A stretch of DNA of 64,000 nt from Rossellomorea arthrocnemi (GCF_904424705.1 NZ_CAJGBF010000001.1:248001-312000), one strand, 5' to 3'; counted from the stretch's first letter, positions 35,472-44,737 are shown. Notes: generated by a model not told the origin, from the sequence alone. Made by a program: numbers and translations.

Positions 35472-35944
35472 TTAGCATCCTCCTCCTGTTCTGCCGCTTT
35501 CTCATCAAAGAAGTCGGCAATCTGCTGATGTGCCTGTAACAGTCCGGCAAACTCTTCTTCTGACAGTGTCTCGAGAGCCCCTGCCGTAAGCTGGTGAATG
35601 CTGCCTTCCTGCCTGTGAATCCCTTTTAACATCGTCTCTCCTTGACGACTGAGAGAGAGGAGCATTTCCCTGCGATTATCCTCCACTTGCTGCCGGTGTA
35701 GGAACCCAGCCTGCACAAGCCCATCGACGGCTTGACTCAACGTACTTTTCGGCAGAAACGTCTTCTCTCCGATCGATTTTTGAGTCATTTCTTTCTCAGG
35801 GGCAATCGTCACTAAAATCGTAAATTGTGGGACAGATAATCCATTGTCTGCAGCTGTTTTTTGGACGAACCGCATCATGGTCTTATTCACTCTTGAAAAT
35901 GAACGCAATAATTGCAATGCAGGAGTAATCCGCTGACTTTCCAT
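35468..35944 (-). CDS. MarR-family transcriptional regulator
   Basis: 158-residue winged-helix regulator. The DNA-binding region reads LSVPQFTILVTIAPEKEMTQKSIGEKTFLPKSTLSQAVDGLVQAGFLHRQQVEDNRREMLLSLSRQGE, with the conserved DxR wing (EDNRRE). It is the first gene of the operon and overlaps the exporter genes in the order marR-A-B, so it most likely represses its own operon until a toxic compound binds. The promoter should lie in 35945-36040. Confidence 0.9.
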   Translation of the reverse strand: MESQRITPALQLLRSFSRVNKTMMRFVQKTAADNGLSVPQFTILVTIAPEKEMTQKSIGEKTFLPKSTLSQAVDGLVQAGFLHRQQVEDNRREMLLSLSRQGETMLKGIHRQEGSIHQLTAGALETLSEEEFAGLLQAHQQIADFFDEKAAEQEEDAK

Positions 35945-36193
35945 CGATATGCCCTCACTTCTAATTGTTAATTTAATGAACTGTTCATAATGGAACTATT
36001 ATAGTGTATTCCTTTTGTAAAGGTTAGTCAAAGGGATGTTTTCGACAAACTGAAAAAAGGCGTGGCTTGAAGGAAATATGACTTCGTTAGAAGGGAAATG
36101 GGCTCATTTATGAGGTCCGTCCCTATTCTTACTATTGAAAGGGACGTTTTAGGAGGGTTAAGTCATATAGTATGTCAAAAGGGGGAATTACGA

Positions 36194-36484
36194 ATGAATC
36201 GTGAAAATGGGTCAGAGCGGAAAGGTTTAAATGGTAAAGCGGTTGCCTCGTTTATTTTAGGTATCCTATCCATTATCATTGTTATTATTCCTTTTGTTGG
36301 CTTTGTTCTGGGGGTTGTCGGTTTCATACTGGGGATGATTGGGCTGAAAGAAGTCAACCGGGATAACCGGGAGGGGAAAAGTCTCGCAATCGCAGGGATC
36401 ATTTTTAATATAATCGGCCTTTCATTTTCTATACTATGGGTAGTCATTTCTTACATGACGTTTACGAGTACTGTATCTTCTTAA
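36194..36484 (+). CDS. DUF4190 domain small membrane protein
   Basis: 96-residue protein with a polar N-terminus (MNRENGSERKGLNGK) and the DUF4190 pattern: AVASFILGILSIIIVIIPFVGFVLGVVGFILGMIGLKEVNRDNREGKSLAIAGIIFNIIGLSFSILWVVISY, two to three membrane helices with a basic/acidic loop. Role unknown. The ATG at 36194 has AAAAGGGGG upstream. The open frame to 36098 is longer, but its N-terminal 32 residues are not family-like. A ten-codon frame starting at 36172 overlaps this start and might couple translation. Confidence 0.8.
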   Translation: MNRENGSERKGLNGKAVASFILGILSIIIVIIPFVGFVLGVVGFILGMIGLKEVNRDNREGKSLAIAGIIFNIIGLSFSILWVVISYMTFTSTVSS

Positions 36485-36553
36485 CGGTTTGTTATGGGGA
36501 ACCTCCACCATGGACGTTCCCTTTCTTCAAAGCACCACCACTTCCAACCCTTC

Positions 36554-37093
36554 TTAAATTTCTCCTCCCCGAAGCTGTTCAATCAACTGTTCCAGCCAAT
36601 ACGTGGATTGCTCGACTTTCGTTGTAAAATAATCACCTAAAAAGGTTACAAGCTTCTCGTTCCCTTGATCGATTTGTATCACGTCTTGAAAATCCTTGAT
36701 GGATTCCCAGCGCTCCTTGGAACGTTGTACTTTCTTTTCCAGTATCTCCACTACTTTTTCCCGATCGACATAATGGATATTGGTCAACCCCACCACCATT
36801 TCACGGATTTCATCCGCCTGGTCGAATAGCTTGTAGATCTTTTTAGGTAATTCTTCCCGGCCTTTGGCGGTGATCCCAAACACCTGCTTGTCAGGTCGAT
36901 GTTCTTCTTTAATAATTTCGACGGTGTGAATGAAGCCTTGTCGGGCTAATGAATCAAAATGGTAGTACAGTTTACTCTCTGTCAATCCCCCCCATTTATC
37001 CAGTGGCAAAGGCTCTGACAGTTGTTTTTTCAATTTATATGGATAATTATTTTCCTTCATCAGTTTGCTTAAAATAAAGATTTGAATAGACAT
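36554..37093 (-). CDS. PadR-family transcriptional regulator
   Basis: 179-residue PadR regulator. The N-terminal winged helix reads IQIFILSKLMKENNYPYKLKKQLSEPLPLDKWGGLTESKLYYHFDSLARQGFIHTVEIIKEEHRPDKQVFGITAKGREEL, and the C-terminal half is helical (VDREKVVEILEKKVQRSKERWESIKD). It is divergent from the cytochrome P450 gene, with an 11-base inverted repeat between them (37210-37239). It probably represses the P450 and itself, released by an aromatic or other hydrophobic ligand (inference). Confidence 0.87.
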   Translation of the reverse strand: MSIQIFILSKLMKENNYPYKLKKQLSEPLPLDKWGGLTESKLYYHFDSLARQGFIHTVEIIKEEHRPDKQVFGITAKGREELPKKIYKLFDQADEIREMVVGLTNIHYVDREKVVEILEKKVQRSKERWESIKDFQDVIQIDQGNEKLVTFLGDYFTTKVEQSTYWLEQLIEQLRGGEI

Positions 37094-37209
37094 TGGTATG
37101 CTCCTTCAAGAATTTCTCCCCTTATTTTAGCAAACCTGGGCCGTTCCTTATACGTTCATTTTCAGGAAGTCCGATCTCCTGGATAAAAGTATTAATACTT
37201 TCTGCTCTT

Positions 37210-37239
37210 TCCAAACTACTTTAATTAGAGTAGTTTGGA
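37210..37239. promoter_or_regulatory. Inverted repeat between padR and P450 genes (probable PadR operator)
   Basis: TCCAAACTACT and AGTAGTTTGGA are perfect 11-base inverted arms separated by TTAATTAG. The site lies 50 bases before the P450 start and 117 bases from the padR start, overlapping the region where the divergent promoters must be. Confidence 0.7.
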
Positions 37240-37288
37240 TAAAGGGATCGTTCCCCCATGACCATTTTGAAGGAGGAAAAAAATTACG

Positions 37289-38521
37289 ATGAATAAAGAA
37301 GTCATTCCGATGAACGAAATTACAAACTTCCAGTCACGTGCAGATGAATTTTTTCCAATTGAATGGTATAAGGAAATGCTGCACAAGCATCCTGTTTACT
37401 ATCATGAAAAGACAGATACATGGAATGTGTTTACCCATGCACATGTGAAACAGGTATTAAGCAATTATGAATACTTTTCAAGTGAGGGGCACAGAACCAC
37501 GATTTATGTAGGAGCTGAGAACAAACAACCGAAACCCTCTTCTCTTACAAATCTAACACTGGTTGATCCTCCCGCGCATCGAAAGAGCCGATCACTGCTC
37601 GCAGCTGCCTTCACTCCCCGCAGTCTGAAAAACTGGGAGCCCCGCATTCAGCAGATTGCCAAAGAACTTGTAGAAGAAATTCCTGAAAACGCCACGGTTA
37701 ATATAGTGGAAGCACTGGCTTCCCCTCTGCCGAGTATCGTCATAGCCGATTTATTCGGAGTACCGATCCAAGACAGAGATCAGTTCAAGAGATGGGTCGA
37801 TATCCTGTTCCAACCTTTCGACAAAGACAGACTGAATGATATTACAGAGCAAAAACAACAAGCCGCCAAAGAATATTTTCAATATCTATATCCGATCGTG
37901 GTTCAGAAACGATCGAACCTTTCCGACGATATTATTTCCGACCTGATCCAGGCGGAAGTAGATGGCGAGAAGTTTACAGATGAGGAAATTGTCCAAATGA
38001 CCATGCTTCTCCTCGGTGCAGGTGTCGAGACGACCAGTCATGCCATCTCCAATACGTTCTATTCATTACTCTATGATGATACGTCCATCTATGAACAACT
38101 GCGAATCAATCTCGATTTAGTTCCGAACACAGTCGAAGAAATGCTCCGCTACCGCTTTCATATGTCACGAAGAGACCGTACTGTAAAGCAGGACAATGAT
38201 CTATTAGGGGTCAAGCTGAAAAAAGGAGATGTCGTCATCGCCTGGATGAGTGCCTGCAATATGGATGAAGCGGTGTTTGAGGATCCCTTCACCATCGATA
38301 TCCACCGTTCCAACAATAAGAAGCATCTAACGTTTGGAAACGGCCCTCATTTCTGCCTCGGAGCCCCGCTTGCCCGATTAGAAATGAAGATTGCCCTCGA
38401 GGCCTTTGTGAAAAAATTTTCACGGATCGAGCCTGTAGACGGGTTCGAGTTGGAAGAGAATTTGACCGCTTCAGCTACAGGGCAGTCTTTGACCAATTTA
38501 CCGGTGAAAGTCTTTTCATAA
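37289..38521 (+). CDS. Cytochrome P450 (CYP109-like)
   Basis: 410-residue soluble class I bacterial P450, similar to B. subtilis YjiB (CYP109B1). The heme-binding loop is [19 protein letters not shown] with Cys356. The oxygen-activating I-helix is LLGAGVETTSHAI (Glu247-Thr248), and the ExxR pair is Glu284/Arg287 (EEMLRY). Relatives hydroxylate fatty acids, terpenoids or steroids. No ferredoxin or ferredoxin reductase is adjacent. Start ATG 37289 follows AGGAGG at a long 12-base spacer. Codons 345 to about 403 exist again at 39766. Confidence 0.92.
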   Translation: MNKEVIPMNEITNFQSRADEFFPIEWYKEMLHKHPVYYHEKTDTWNVFTHAHVKQVLSNYEYFSSEGHRTTIYVGAENKQPKPSSLTNLTLVDPPAHRKSRSLLAAAFTPRSLKNWEPRIQQIAKELVEEIPENATVNIVEALASPLPSIVIADLFGVPIQDRDQFKRWVDILFQPFDKDRLNDITEQKQQAAKEYFQYLYPIVVQKRSNLSDDIISDLIQAEVDGEKFTDEEIVQMTMLLLGAGVETTSHAISNTFYSLLYDDTSIYEQLRINLDLVPNTVEEMLRYRFHMSRRDRTVKQDNDLLGVKLKKGDVVIAWMSACNMDEAVFEDPFTIDIHRSNNKKHLTFGNGPHFCLGAPLARLEMKIALEAFVKKFSRIEPVDGFELEENLTASATGQSLTNLPVKVFS

Positions 38522-38570
38522 TGCATCATTCGCATTATAAAAGGCGCAACCATTGGCTTAGGTTAAAGCT

Positions 38571-38600
38571 AAAAGACCCGTCGAAGTCGACGGGTCTTTT
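38571..38600 (+). terminator. Terminator of the P450 gene
   Basis: AAAAGACCCGTC / GACGGGTCTTTT hairpin with a six-base loop, 50 bases after the stop. Confidence 0.85.
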
Positions 38601-38729
38601 GACTTTGTACACAAGTGAATCTGGAGATTACCTATCTATTGCAGGAGAGATCAGTAAGATTGTGGTTCAAATATCTTTATTAAGTCAGCGGTGGGATAGC
38701 TTACAGCTTATGATACGTTCTAAAATCAT

Positions 38730-39188
38730 CTATGGTGAAAACCTCAACATAATTGCCCGAATGATAAACCCTGCCACCAGTCCCGGTATTAGCGCAAGCA
38801 TTGGCAACCAAATCGGACCAAAGTAAACGGAGAGGAATGGTTGGGGGGAATACATAATTCCAATCGTGACAAAGTAGGCAGCGAAGGCAAATGGAATAAA
38901 CGATAACGGAGGATTCTCTCCATCTGAAAATTTGTAGGCATCATACATCGCATACATGTAAACACATGGATAAAACATGATCCATTGATAATGAATCACT
39001 TCTCCAGCTTCCGAAATTCTGCCAAGAAAGCTATACATGATAGACAGATTAAATGTACTCATGCTATTAATGATAAATTCTAATAATATAAATAAGAATC
39101 CTTTCATGACATGACCATTCAGCAACTGTCCAAAGCCTGGAAATGCTATGCTCCATAGCACCACTTCTAGTTTTTGAGTCTTTTTCAT
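38730..39188 (-). CDS. Small multi-spanning membrane protein of unknown function
   Basis: 152-residue protein with about four hydrophobic segments. The start LEVVLWSIAFPGFGQLLNGHVMKGFLFILLEFIINSMSTFN resembles the PG(F/L)GQ...NG...KG pattern of TM2-like proteins. The rest (QWIMFYPCVYMYAMYDAYKF... PLSFIPFAFAAYFVTIGIMY) is family-unassigned to me. It is followed on the same strand, 29 bases upstream, by a CBO0543-type gene. Both lie between the intact P450 gene and its detached 3' copy, so they may mark an insertion. Confidence 0.7.
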   Translation of the reverse strand: MKKTQKLEVVLWSIAFPGFGQLLNGHVMKGFLFILLEFIINSMSTFNLSIMYSFLGRISEAGEVIHYQWIMFYPCVYMYAMYDAYKFSDGENPPLSFIPFAFAAYFVTIGIMYSPQPFLSVYFGPIWLPMLALIPGLVAGFIIRAIMLRFSP

Positions 39189-39217
39189 ATGATCAAACCT
39201 TTAGTTGACGTTTCATA

Positions 39218-39688
39218 TTAAATACTCTTAGCTTGATCCAATCTTTTCACTACAGATACAAGCCCTCTGATGATAAATAATGTGAAACTTACAAAACCAA
39301 AGGTATGAAATGGCGACCACTTTATCCATTGGATTAACTTTGTGTATTTCACAAGAAACCATTGAGTTATGCTCATGGGAACACTCCAGGTCAAACTTTT
39401 CAAAAGGATCTTCCATAAACCGTCATTATACGTTTGTTTGACCCAGACTACACTCAACAATGGAAAAAACAACATATCAAAAACAATGTTGGTCTTAAAC
39501 ACTCCTGGAAAGGGGCGAATTGGATAGGCAACACGTTTCTCTGACACAACATATGTATCAATTAGAGTAGACACAACGCCTTTTGAAAAGAAAACAATTA
39601 AGTTCTGCTTCATCATAGAACCTCTGAATAAGAATGGGAAGCAAATCAGACATAAGGAAATGAGTATACTTAACATTTTTTTCTCCAC
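39218..39688 (-). CDS. CBO0543 family membrane protein
   Basis: 156-residue membrane protein. FPFLFRGSMMKQNLIVFFSKGVVSTLIDTYVV, VAYPIRPFPGVFKTNIVFDMLFFPLLSVVWVKQTYN and KSLTWSVPMSITQWFLVKYTKLIQWIKW match the CBO0543 family, which is found mostly in spore-forming Firmicutes and whose role is unknown. About four to five membrane helices. It lies upstream of, and probably in one unit with, the 152-residue membrane protein. The TTTCTCCACAACATTATCCCTCC stretch beside the start gives a GGAGGGAT ribosome site. Confidence 0.75.
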   Translation of the reverse strand: MEKKMLSILISLCLICFPFLFRGSMMKQNLIVFFSKGVVSTLIDTYVVSEKRVAYPIRPFPGVFKTNIVFDMLFFPLLSVVWVKQTYNDGLWKILLKSLTWSVPMSITQWFLVKYTKLIQWIKWSPFHTFGFVSFTLFIIRGLVSVVKRLDQAKSI

Positions 39689-39723
39689 AACATTATCCCT
39701 CCGTTTAAAGGTTTTGTTTATAG

Positions 39724-39966
<243 letters not shown>

Positions 39967-39972
39967 TACTTC

Positions 39973-40013
39973 AGAAAACCCGTCCCTTTTTTAAAAGATG
40001 GGACGGGTTTTCT
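39973..40013 (+). terminator. Terminator after the P450 fragment
   Basis: Perfect 14-base stem AGAAAACCCGTCCC / GGGACGGGTTTTCT. It is different from the terminator of the intact P450, supporting the idea that the fragment is the tail of a separate gene. Confidence 0.8.
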
Positions 40014-40077
40014 ACACTTTTGCCTGTTTTAACTGTCCCAGCCTCCATCATCCTGCCTTGGAGAAGGGATGTGTCCA

Positions 40078-40210
40078 CGAATCATGCGAGTCTCAGGATA
40101 ATCATGCGGGTTTTGAAATAATCGTGCGAGCCACCAAGTAATCGTGCGGATTTCAGATAAATCGTGCGAGATATTCGATCATCATGCCGCCGTGTCGAAT
40201 ATTCTTTATT
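40078..40210 (+). repeat. Six-unit 20-bp array with terminal unit and tail, copy B
   Basis: Units begin at 40078, 40098, 40118, 40138, 40158 and 40178, exactly 20 bases apart. Each of the first five carries the TCRTGCG core. The sixth is ATCATCATGCCGCCGTGTCG, followed by AATATTCTTTATT. It lies between the P450 fragment and the 3' end of gerAC, with the terminal unit on the gerAC side. Same layout and orientation as copies A and C. Confidence 0.88.
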
Positions 40211-40260
40211 GTTCACAAAAAAGCACTAGGACGCTTGCGTTTCATCTTGTTTAAATATAA

Positions 40261-41334
40261 TTAATCAATCGTTCCTGTTTGTTGAATTTCGACTTTTGCC
40301 GCAACAGAAACTTTTACGTTTGGATAATACTTTTCCCATTTTTCTTTATTGAATGAGCGATCATGTTCCTTGTATTTAGCCCCTAAACCTAATGGATCAA
40401 CCTGCATTTCCTTAAGTTGCGTAATGAGGTCCATAGCCTTTTTTTCTAATTGTTTTTCTACCTTCTTTTGATATACCTTTTTATTAAAAGACTGCCGTTT
40501 TCTCTTTGATGAGGAAAATTCTTGTAGTCTTGTCTTTAGATTGATGGTGAACTCCGGTTGTCCATGTACAATGTTGACCTTATATTCTGGATTTGAAGAT
40601 AGAGTTTGCAAAACCACCTTATCCCCATTCTCAAATTTAAATGATTGGAATCCATCTCTATCTTTATTCAGTAATGTCTTAAATATATAACTATCTTCCA
40701 TTGATAATGACGTAATATATTTATCATATTTAAACAGGGCAATTCCAGAGATTTTAATACTGCCATTTACAATTTTTATAGTTGGTAAATATGGATCCTG
40801 GCCTACTTGAAATAATTGAAACAAAAAAGTATGTAAATCGGTGTGCGGAATCTGCCCGGATTCCATGTTCTGGTCCAACAATTCTTGCAGGTAAATGGAG
40901 ATATTCTCGTCTTTGTATTTATTTACATTTAATATTTCATTCGCGTTACCATCAACAATGGCCAATTGAACAACACTACCGATTGATGCGTCACGGTTTA
41001 AAGTATCAACAAAATCATTTATACCCTTTTCCGCCAGAGATTTCCCATAAAGAGCAAATCTGAGTTGTCCACTTACTAGGCGAAGCTGTGATTCTTGATT
41101 TAAATTCGTACGTATTTCTTTGCTGGCTTGCCCGAACGCCGATTTGACTTCATTTTTGGAAGGTTTATTTTTGTTAATAATTGGATATACAATTGTTCCA
41201 ATTACCCCTCCGTCCTCGGCCAAATCATAGCCGACGCCTTGTATCATCCCGATCTCATTTACAATTTTGGTAGGAAGTAAGGAACAGCCCGATAATAGTA
41301 AAATGAAGAACAACCAAGAGGCATGCTTAACCAT
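40261..41334 (-). CDS. gerAC: Spore germinant receptor subunit C, lipoprotein (GerAC family)
   Basis: 357-residue Ger(x)C lipoprotein. The signal peptide ends in LLLSGC (Cys17). The mature part has the family order: IGMIQGVGYDLAEDGGVIGTIVYP in domain 1, then SGQLRFALYGKSLAEKGINDFVDTLNRD, and the C-terminal LITQLKEMQVDPLGLGAKYKEH stretch. I use the ATG at 41334, which overlaps the end of gerAB (ATGGTTAA) and follows AAAGGGGGAAAC. The longer frame lies inside gerAB. It is the peripheral subunit at the outer face of the spore inner membrane. Paralogue assignment (A, B or K) is not possible here, so the symbol is generic. Confidence 0.9.
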   Translation of the reverse strand: MVKHASWLFFILLLSGCSLLPTKIVNEIGMIQGVGYDLAEDGGVIGTIVYPIINKNKPSKNEVKSAFGQASKEIRTNLNQESQLRLVSGQLRFALYGKSLAEKGINDFVDTLNRDASIGSVVQLAIVDGNANEILNVNKYKDENISIYLQELLDQNMESGQIPHTDLHTFLFQLFQVGQDPYLPTIKIVNGSIKISGIALFKYDKYITSLSMEDSYIFKTLLNKDRDGFQSFKFENGDKVVLQTLSSNPEYKVNIVHGQPEFTINLKTRLQEFSSSKRKRQSFNKKVYQKKVEKQLEKKAMDLITQLKEMQVDPLGLGAKYKEHDRSFNKEKWEKYYPNVKVSVAAKVEIQQTGTID

Positions 41335-42412
41335 TAGGTTTCCCCCTTTTGAACAAAGTAAAATACAGTAGGAGAAGCGGAATATATATGTAAAAAATGT
41401 ATACATTCATTTGGGTCACTGATGTATTAAGTATCTCCCTGGCCTGGCCGTTTCCCAATTGACTAATCAAAACACTCCCTAAACTTAAGATCAGTAATGC
41501 ATATTTCTGCTTCATATTGAAAATTCTCTTTAACCCTCTGCTTGAGCACCATAACAACAGTGAAATCAAAGCAGTAACGATAATGAAGTACATAGAGATA
41601 TACAAGTATTCAAATCGCTCTAAATAAGAGAACTTAATGATCTTTGTAATCGAAAGCTCTGGCCAAATGGTCGTTTTTAACTGACTTTCACTATAAAATG
41701 TGAAAGAAACAATACTTGAAACGGTATATAGTACTGTAGTGAAGAGTACACCCAAATGAGCAAATTTTTTGGACTTATCAGGATTTCTAATAAATGGGTA
41801 GACCATCAATAACACTTCTGTACCAGCAATCGTGTACATCGAGCTCTTAACGGAGTCCAACATGTCCACTAATGAGTGATTCATGATTGGGAGCAGGTTT
41901 GAAAATTCGGCAATTTTTAATGGGAAGAAATACAATACCATTATGATTACTTGTGGAAAAAGAAATGACAAAAAAGACAAGCCGACAACAACGCGGAATC
42001 CTCCTGAAATACAATAATAAACTAATATAAGAGTCAAGGAGGAAATGACCCAGGATGGTAACACAGGAAACATCCAAACGTGAACAATCTCGATATATTC
42101 AAGCATGACGGAAATGCTTGCTAACCCGTAATAAATGATGATAAAAAAACTTACGAATTTCCCAAGAATCTTTCCGAAAGCATCTATATGTACATCAATA
42201 ATATCCCCATCAGCTTTCTCCAGCAGTTTATACATCACCCAAATGAAAGCCTGGACCAGGCAACCTGCTACTAAGACACTAATCCATGCATCATATCCTG
42301 CTTTCTCTGCAATCCTTCTTTGGAAACTTAAAATTCCAACACCTACTTGGGAATTGTAAATGATAAAGAAGACTAAATAAGGAGAAACCTGGTGTCTTAT
42401 ATCTACTTTCAA
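41327..42412 (-). CDS. gerAB: Spore germinant receptor subunit B, permease-like (GerAB family)
   Basis: 361-residue protein with about ten hydrophobic segments, related to amino acid permeases (APC). IRHQVSPYLVFFIIYNSQVGVGILSFQRRIAEKAGYDAWISVLVAG is the conserved N-terminus. The central block is PIMNHSLVDMLDSVKSSMYTIAGTEVLLMVYPFI. It binds the germinant and transmits the signal to the receptor. It is second gene of a gerA-type operon, 18 bases after gerAA and overlapping gerAC. Confidence 0.92.
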   Translation of the reverse strand: MKVDIRHQVSPYLVFFIIYNSQVGVGILSFQRRIAEKAGYDAWISVLVAGCLVQAFIWVMYKLLEKADGDIIDVHIDAFGKILGKFVSFFIIIYYGLASISVMLEYIEIVHVWMFPVLPSWVISSLTLILVYYCISGGFRVVVGLSFLSFLFPQVIIMVLYFFPLKIAEFSNLLPIMNHSLVDMLDSVKSSMYTIAGTEVLLMVYPFIRNPDKSKKFAHLGVLFTTVLYTVSSIVSFTFYSESQLKTTIWPELSITKIIKFSYLERFEYLYISMYFIIVTALISLLLWCSSRGLKRIFNMKQKYALLILSLGSVLISQLGNGQAREILNTSVTQMNVYIFYIYIPLLLLYFTLFKRGKPNG

Positions 42413-42430
42413 ACGTAATCCCCCTAAACA

Positions 42431-43927
42431 TTATTCATAAAAATCATTTAATGGTTCAGGATTTTTCTTATTGTCTACACATTTTGTCTGTTTTTGAGGC
42501 CTTAGGGTTTTGGGATTGTATTTTTGCATAGAAAAAGGGAGTCTTATCCACAAGTCTTGAAATGAAGTGATCCGTAAAGGGTACTGGCTTAAATAAGGTC
42601 GTCCAAGTGATGTCAGCCTTAATAAATGGATGGCTGTAAATATCACACATACAAAAACACCTAATAAGCCGAGCCATGCAGCAAGAAATATAACTGGGAA
42701 CTTTATAAAACGGACGGTATTGCTAAGTTTATAAACTGGAGATGTGTACGATGCTAATGTTCCCAGTCCTACTATAATTAACAATACGTTACTGGTTAAG
42801 CCTGCTTCTACAACTGCTTGCCCAATGACAATCCCACCCACAACGCCAAGTGATTGCCCGATTTTCAGTGGTAAACGAATTCCTGCCTCCTTTACCATTT
42901 CAATCATGAGCTCTAAAAACAGAGCTTCGAGAAATGGAGGAAAGGGGACAGTTGCTCTTGAACCTACAAGGGGCTCCAGTAAACGAGCTGGGATCAATTC
43001 GTAATGATAGGTCATGATGGCCACGTACATTGGTGTAATTAAAAATGAGATGAAAACCGCAACAAATCGCATGATCCGAAAGAAATTGCTGATGATCCAA
43101 GTATAGCTGTAATCCTCCATTGCAATAAAGGATTCCATGAATGTGACTGGCAGGATGACCAGGTTAGGTGAACCGTCAACGGCAATGATAATTTTCCCTT
43201 CGGTTAATCCAGCCGACACCCGGTCTGACCGTTCCGTTGAAATGGACTGTGGAAACAGGGAATTTGAATTGTCCTCAATCATGGATGAGATATAGGAACT
43301 ATCCTGAATCTGATCATATTGAATCTCTTTGATCCTTTGAATGACGGTGTTTATATTTTCCTGATCCGCAATCCCTTCCACATATAATACAGCCACTCTT
43401 GTTTTTGATAACTTTCCGACATTCATTTCTTTGACAATGAGCTCTGATATAGGCAGCCTTTTACGGATAAGATTAATATTCGTATCTAATTCCTCAATAA
43501 ATCCAACCTGAGGACCTATCGCAGAAGCTTCTGACGTCGGTATACCGATATCGCGAAACTTACTGTTTGCAATATTCACCAATAAACAGTCTTGATCATG
43601 AGAGTGAATTTGAATCGCCATATATCCATTCATCATGTTTTGAACAATCTTATCTGTATCACTAGTAAATATGATTTCCTGAATAGGGATGATGCTCATT
43701 AACTCTTCTAAGGAAATCTGATTTTGCAAATAGGGAAGAACATCTTTATGCAGGATGTCAGAAGAAATGAGCGTGCGATAATAGGAAATCCAAAATGGCT
43801 CTCCGTCTATTAATGATGTATGGTAATGAACAAAGTCATTTGAACTGGAAAGATTGTCAACCCACTCACGATTGACATTATTCGTGGAGCTGAATCCATT
43901 GTTGTCATCGCCACTGTTCAACTTCAT
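42431..43927 (-). CDS. gerAA: Spore germinant receptor subunit A (GerAA family)
   Basis: 498-residue GerAA. The soluble N-terminal part is followed by about five membrane segments and a short polar tail. Conserved stretches: VNIANSKFRDIGIPTSEASAIGPQVGFIEELDTNINLIRKRLP, LSKTRVAVLYVEGIADQENINTVIQRI, GKIIIAVDGSPNLVILPVTFMESF, and PFPPFLEALFLELMIEMVKEAGIRLPLKIGQSLGVVGGIVIGQAVVEAGLTSNVLLI, the pore-forming region in recent models. Start ATG 43927 follows AGAGGGG. The open frame to 44083 continues past it without a ribosome site. Forespore (sigma-G) expression is expected. Confidence 0.92.
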   Translation of the reverse strand: MKLNSGDDNNGFSSTNNVNREWVDNLSSSNDFVHYHTSLIDGEPFWISYYRTLISSDILHKDVLPYLQNQISLEELMSIIPIQEIIFTSDTDKIVQNMMNGYMAIQIHSHDQDCLLVNIANSKFRDIGIPTSEASAIGPQVGFIEELDTNINLIRKRLPISELIVKEMNVGKLSKTRVAVLYVEGIADQENINTVIQRIKEIQYDQIQDSSYISSMIEDNSNSLFPQSISTERSDRVSAGLTEGKIIIAVDGSPNLVILPVTFMESFIAMEDYSYTWIISNFFRIMRFVAVFISFLITPMYVAIMTYHYELIPARLLEPLVGSRATVPFPPFLEALFLELMIEMVKEAGIRLPLKIGQSLGVVGGIVIGQAVVEAGLTSNVLLIIVGLGTLASYTSPVYKLSNTVRFIKFPVIFLAAWLGLLGVFVCVIFTAIHLLRLTSLGRPYLSQYPLRITSFQDLWIRLPFSMQKYNPKTLRPQKQTKCVDNKKNPEPLNDFYE

Positions 43928-44163
43928 AAAAACCCCTCTACATTGATCATTTTTACTTATTATGTGTGAAGTTGGAGAATTAATACGAATGTGAACATGG
44001 ACCGTGTATATATTCACCTGAAACAAAATAAAAAGCCTCATACCCCCAATAAAAAGGGTAGAAGCTTCATTCCGTAAAAACATATGCCGGTAGTAGAAAA
44101 TCGATACCTGCCCCTGTAAATGTAAGGTTTACCGGTGAGTTAGGCACCAATAATAGTTAGATC

Positions 44164-44556
44164 CTATTGATCCTGGGCCTTCATATATGCTCTATTCCTC
44201 ACTTTAAAAAGAACATATGTAGCCAAAAATAAGATAATCCCAGTCTTATTAAAAAGGAAATATACACTTACTACATCCCTAAAGGAATCAAGGGGATACA
44301 TCCCGCTCAGAAGTAACGTTGGAAAAACCGTCACCAGCATGACCAAATAATGAACCAGAATTTGTTGTAAAAAGCCCCATTTTCCAATTTCATATATGAC
44401 ACTTGCCAACCCCAGGAAAAAAGCGATCAGACCATTAAAAAAGAAATTGTTCGTTAAAGCTGATGATCCTTGGAATAGATTCCACAGCAACGAAATGATG
44501 GACACGAATATAAACGGGATGCCTCCTCTAACCAAGCCTTTTTTTAATAGAAGCAT
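44164..44556 (-). CDS. DUF3021 family membrane protein
   Basis: 130-residue, four-helix DUF3021 membrane protein (LVRGGIPFIFVSIISLLWNLF, NFFFNGLIAFFLGLASVIYEIGKWGFLQQILVHYLVMLVTVFPTLLLSGMYPL). Members are usually next to a LytTR DNA-binding regulator and antagonise it. No LytTR gene is adjacent, so this one is an orphan. I use ATG 44556 (MLLLKKGLVRGG), preceded by AGAAAGGAAC. The frame is open to 44595. Confidence 0.78.
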   Translation of the reverse strand: MLLLKKGLVRGGIPFIFVSIISLLWNLFQGSSALTNNFFFNGLIAFFLGLASVIYEIGKWGFLQQILVHYLVMLVTVFPTLLLSGMYPLDSFRDVVSVYFLFNKTGIILFLATYVLFKVRNRAYMKAQDQ

Positions 44557-44675
44557 TGTAGGTGTTCCTTTCTTAGAGGCTCTCTTTCCATTCAACCGCC
44601 CCCATTGTATTTTTTACATTCCCTCATTTGCGCAGTTTCTCAACATTTTTTGCCTATACAAATGATACGGATGAC

Positions 44676-44705
44676 GGGAAGCAAGGGGACGGTTCTAGTG
44701 CTTCC
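44676..44705 (+). repeat. REP-like dispersed palindrome, copy 4
   Basis: GGGAAGCAaGGGGACGGTTCTagTGCTTCC pattern, arms GGGAAGCA and TGCTTCC, in the gap between the DUF418 remnant and the DUF3021 gene. As in copy 1, TATTT follows. Confidence 0.72.
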
Positions 44706-44737
44706 TATTTTTAGCCGTCAAAGGTTCTTGAAACCTC

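Noticed and set aside
43940-44020. Sigma-G promoter before gerAA
   Set aside because: A GAATA-like -35 (GGTGAATATA) is present, but the expected CATNNTA -10 at the right spacing is not, only CATTCGTA one base off; evidence too weak for a feature.
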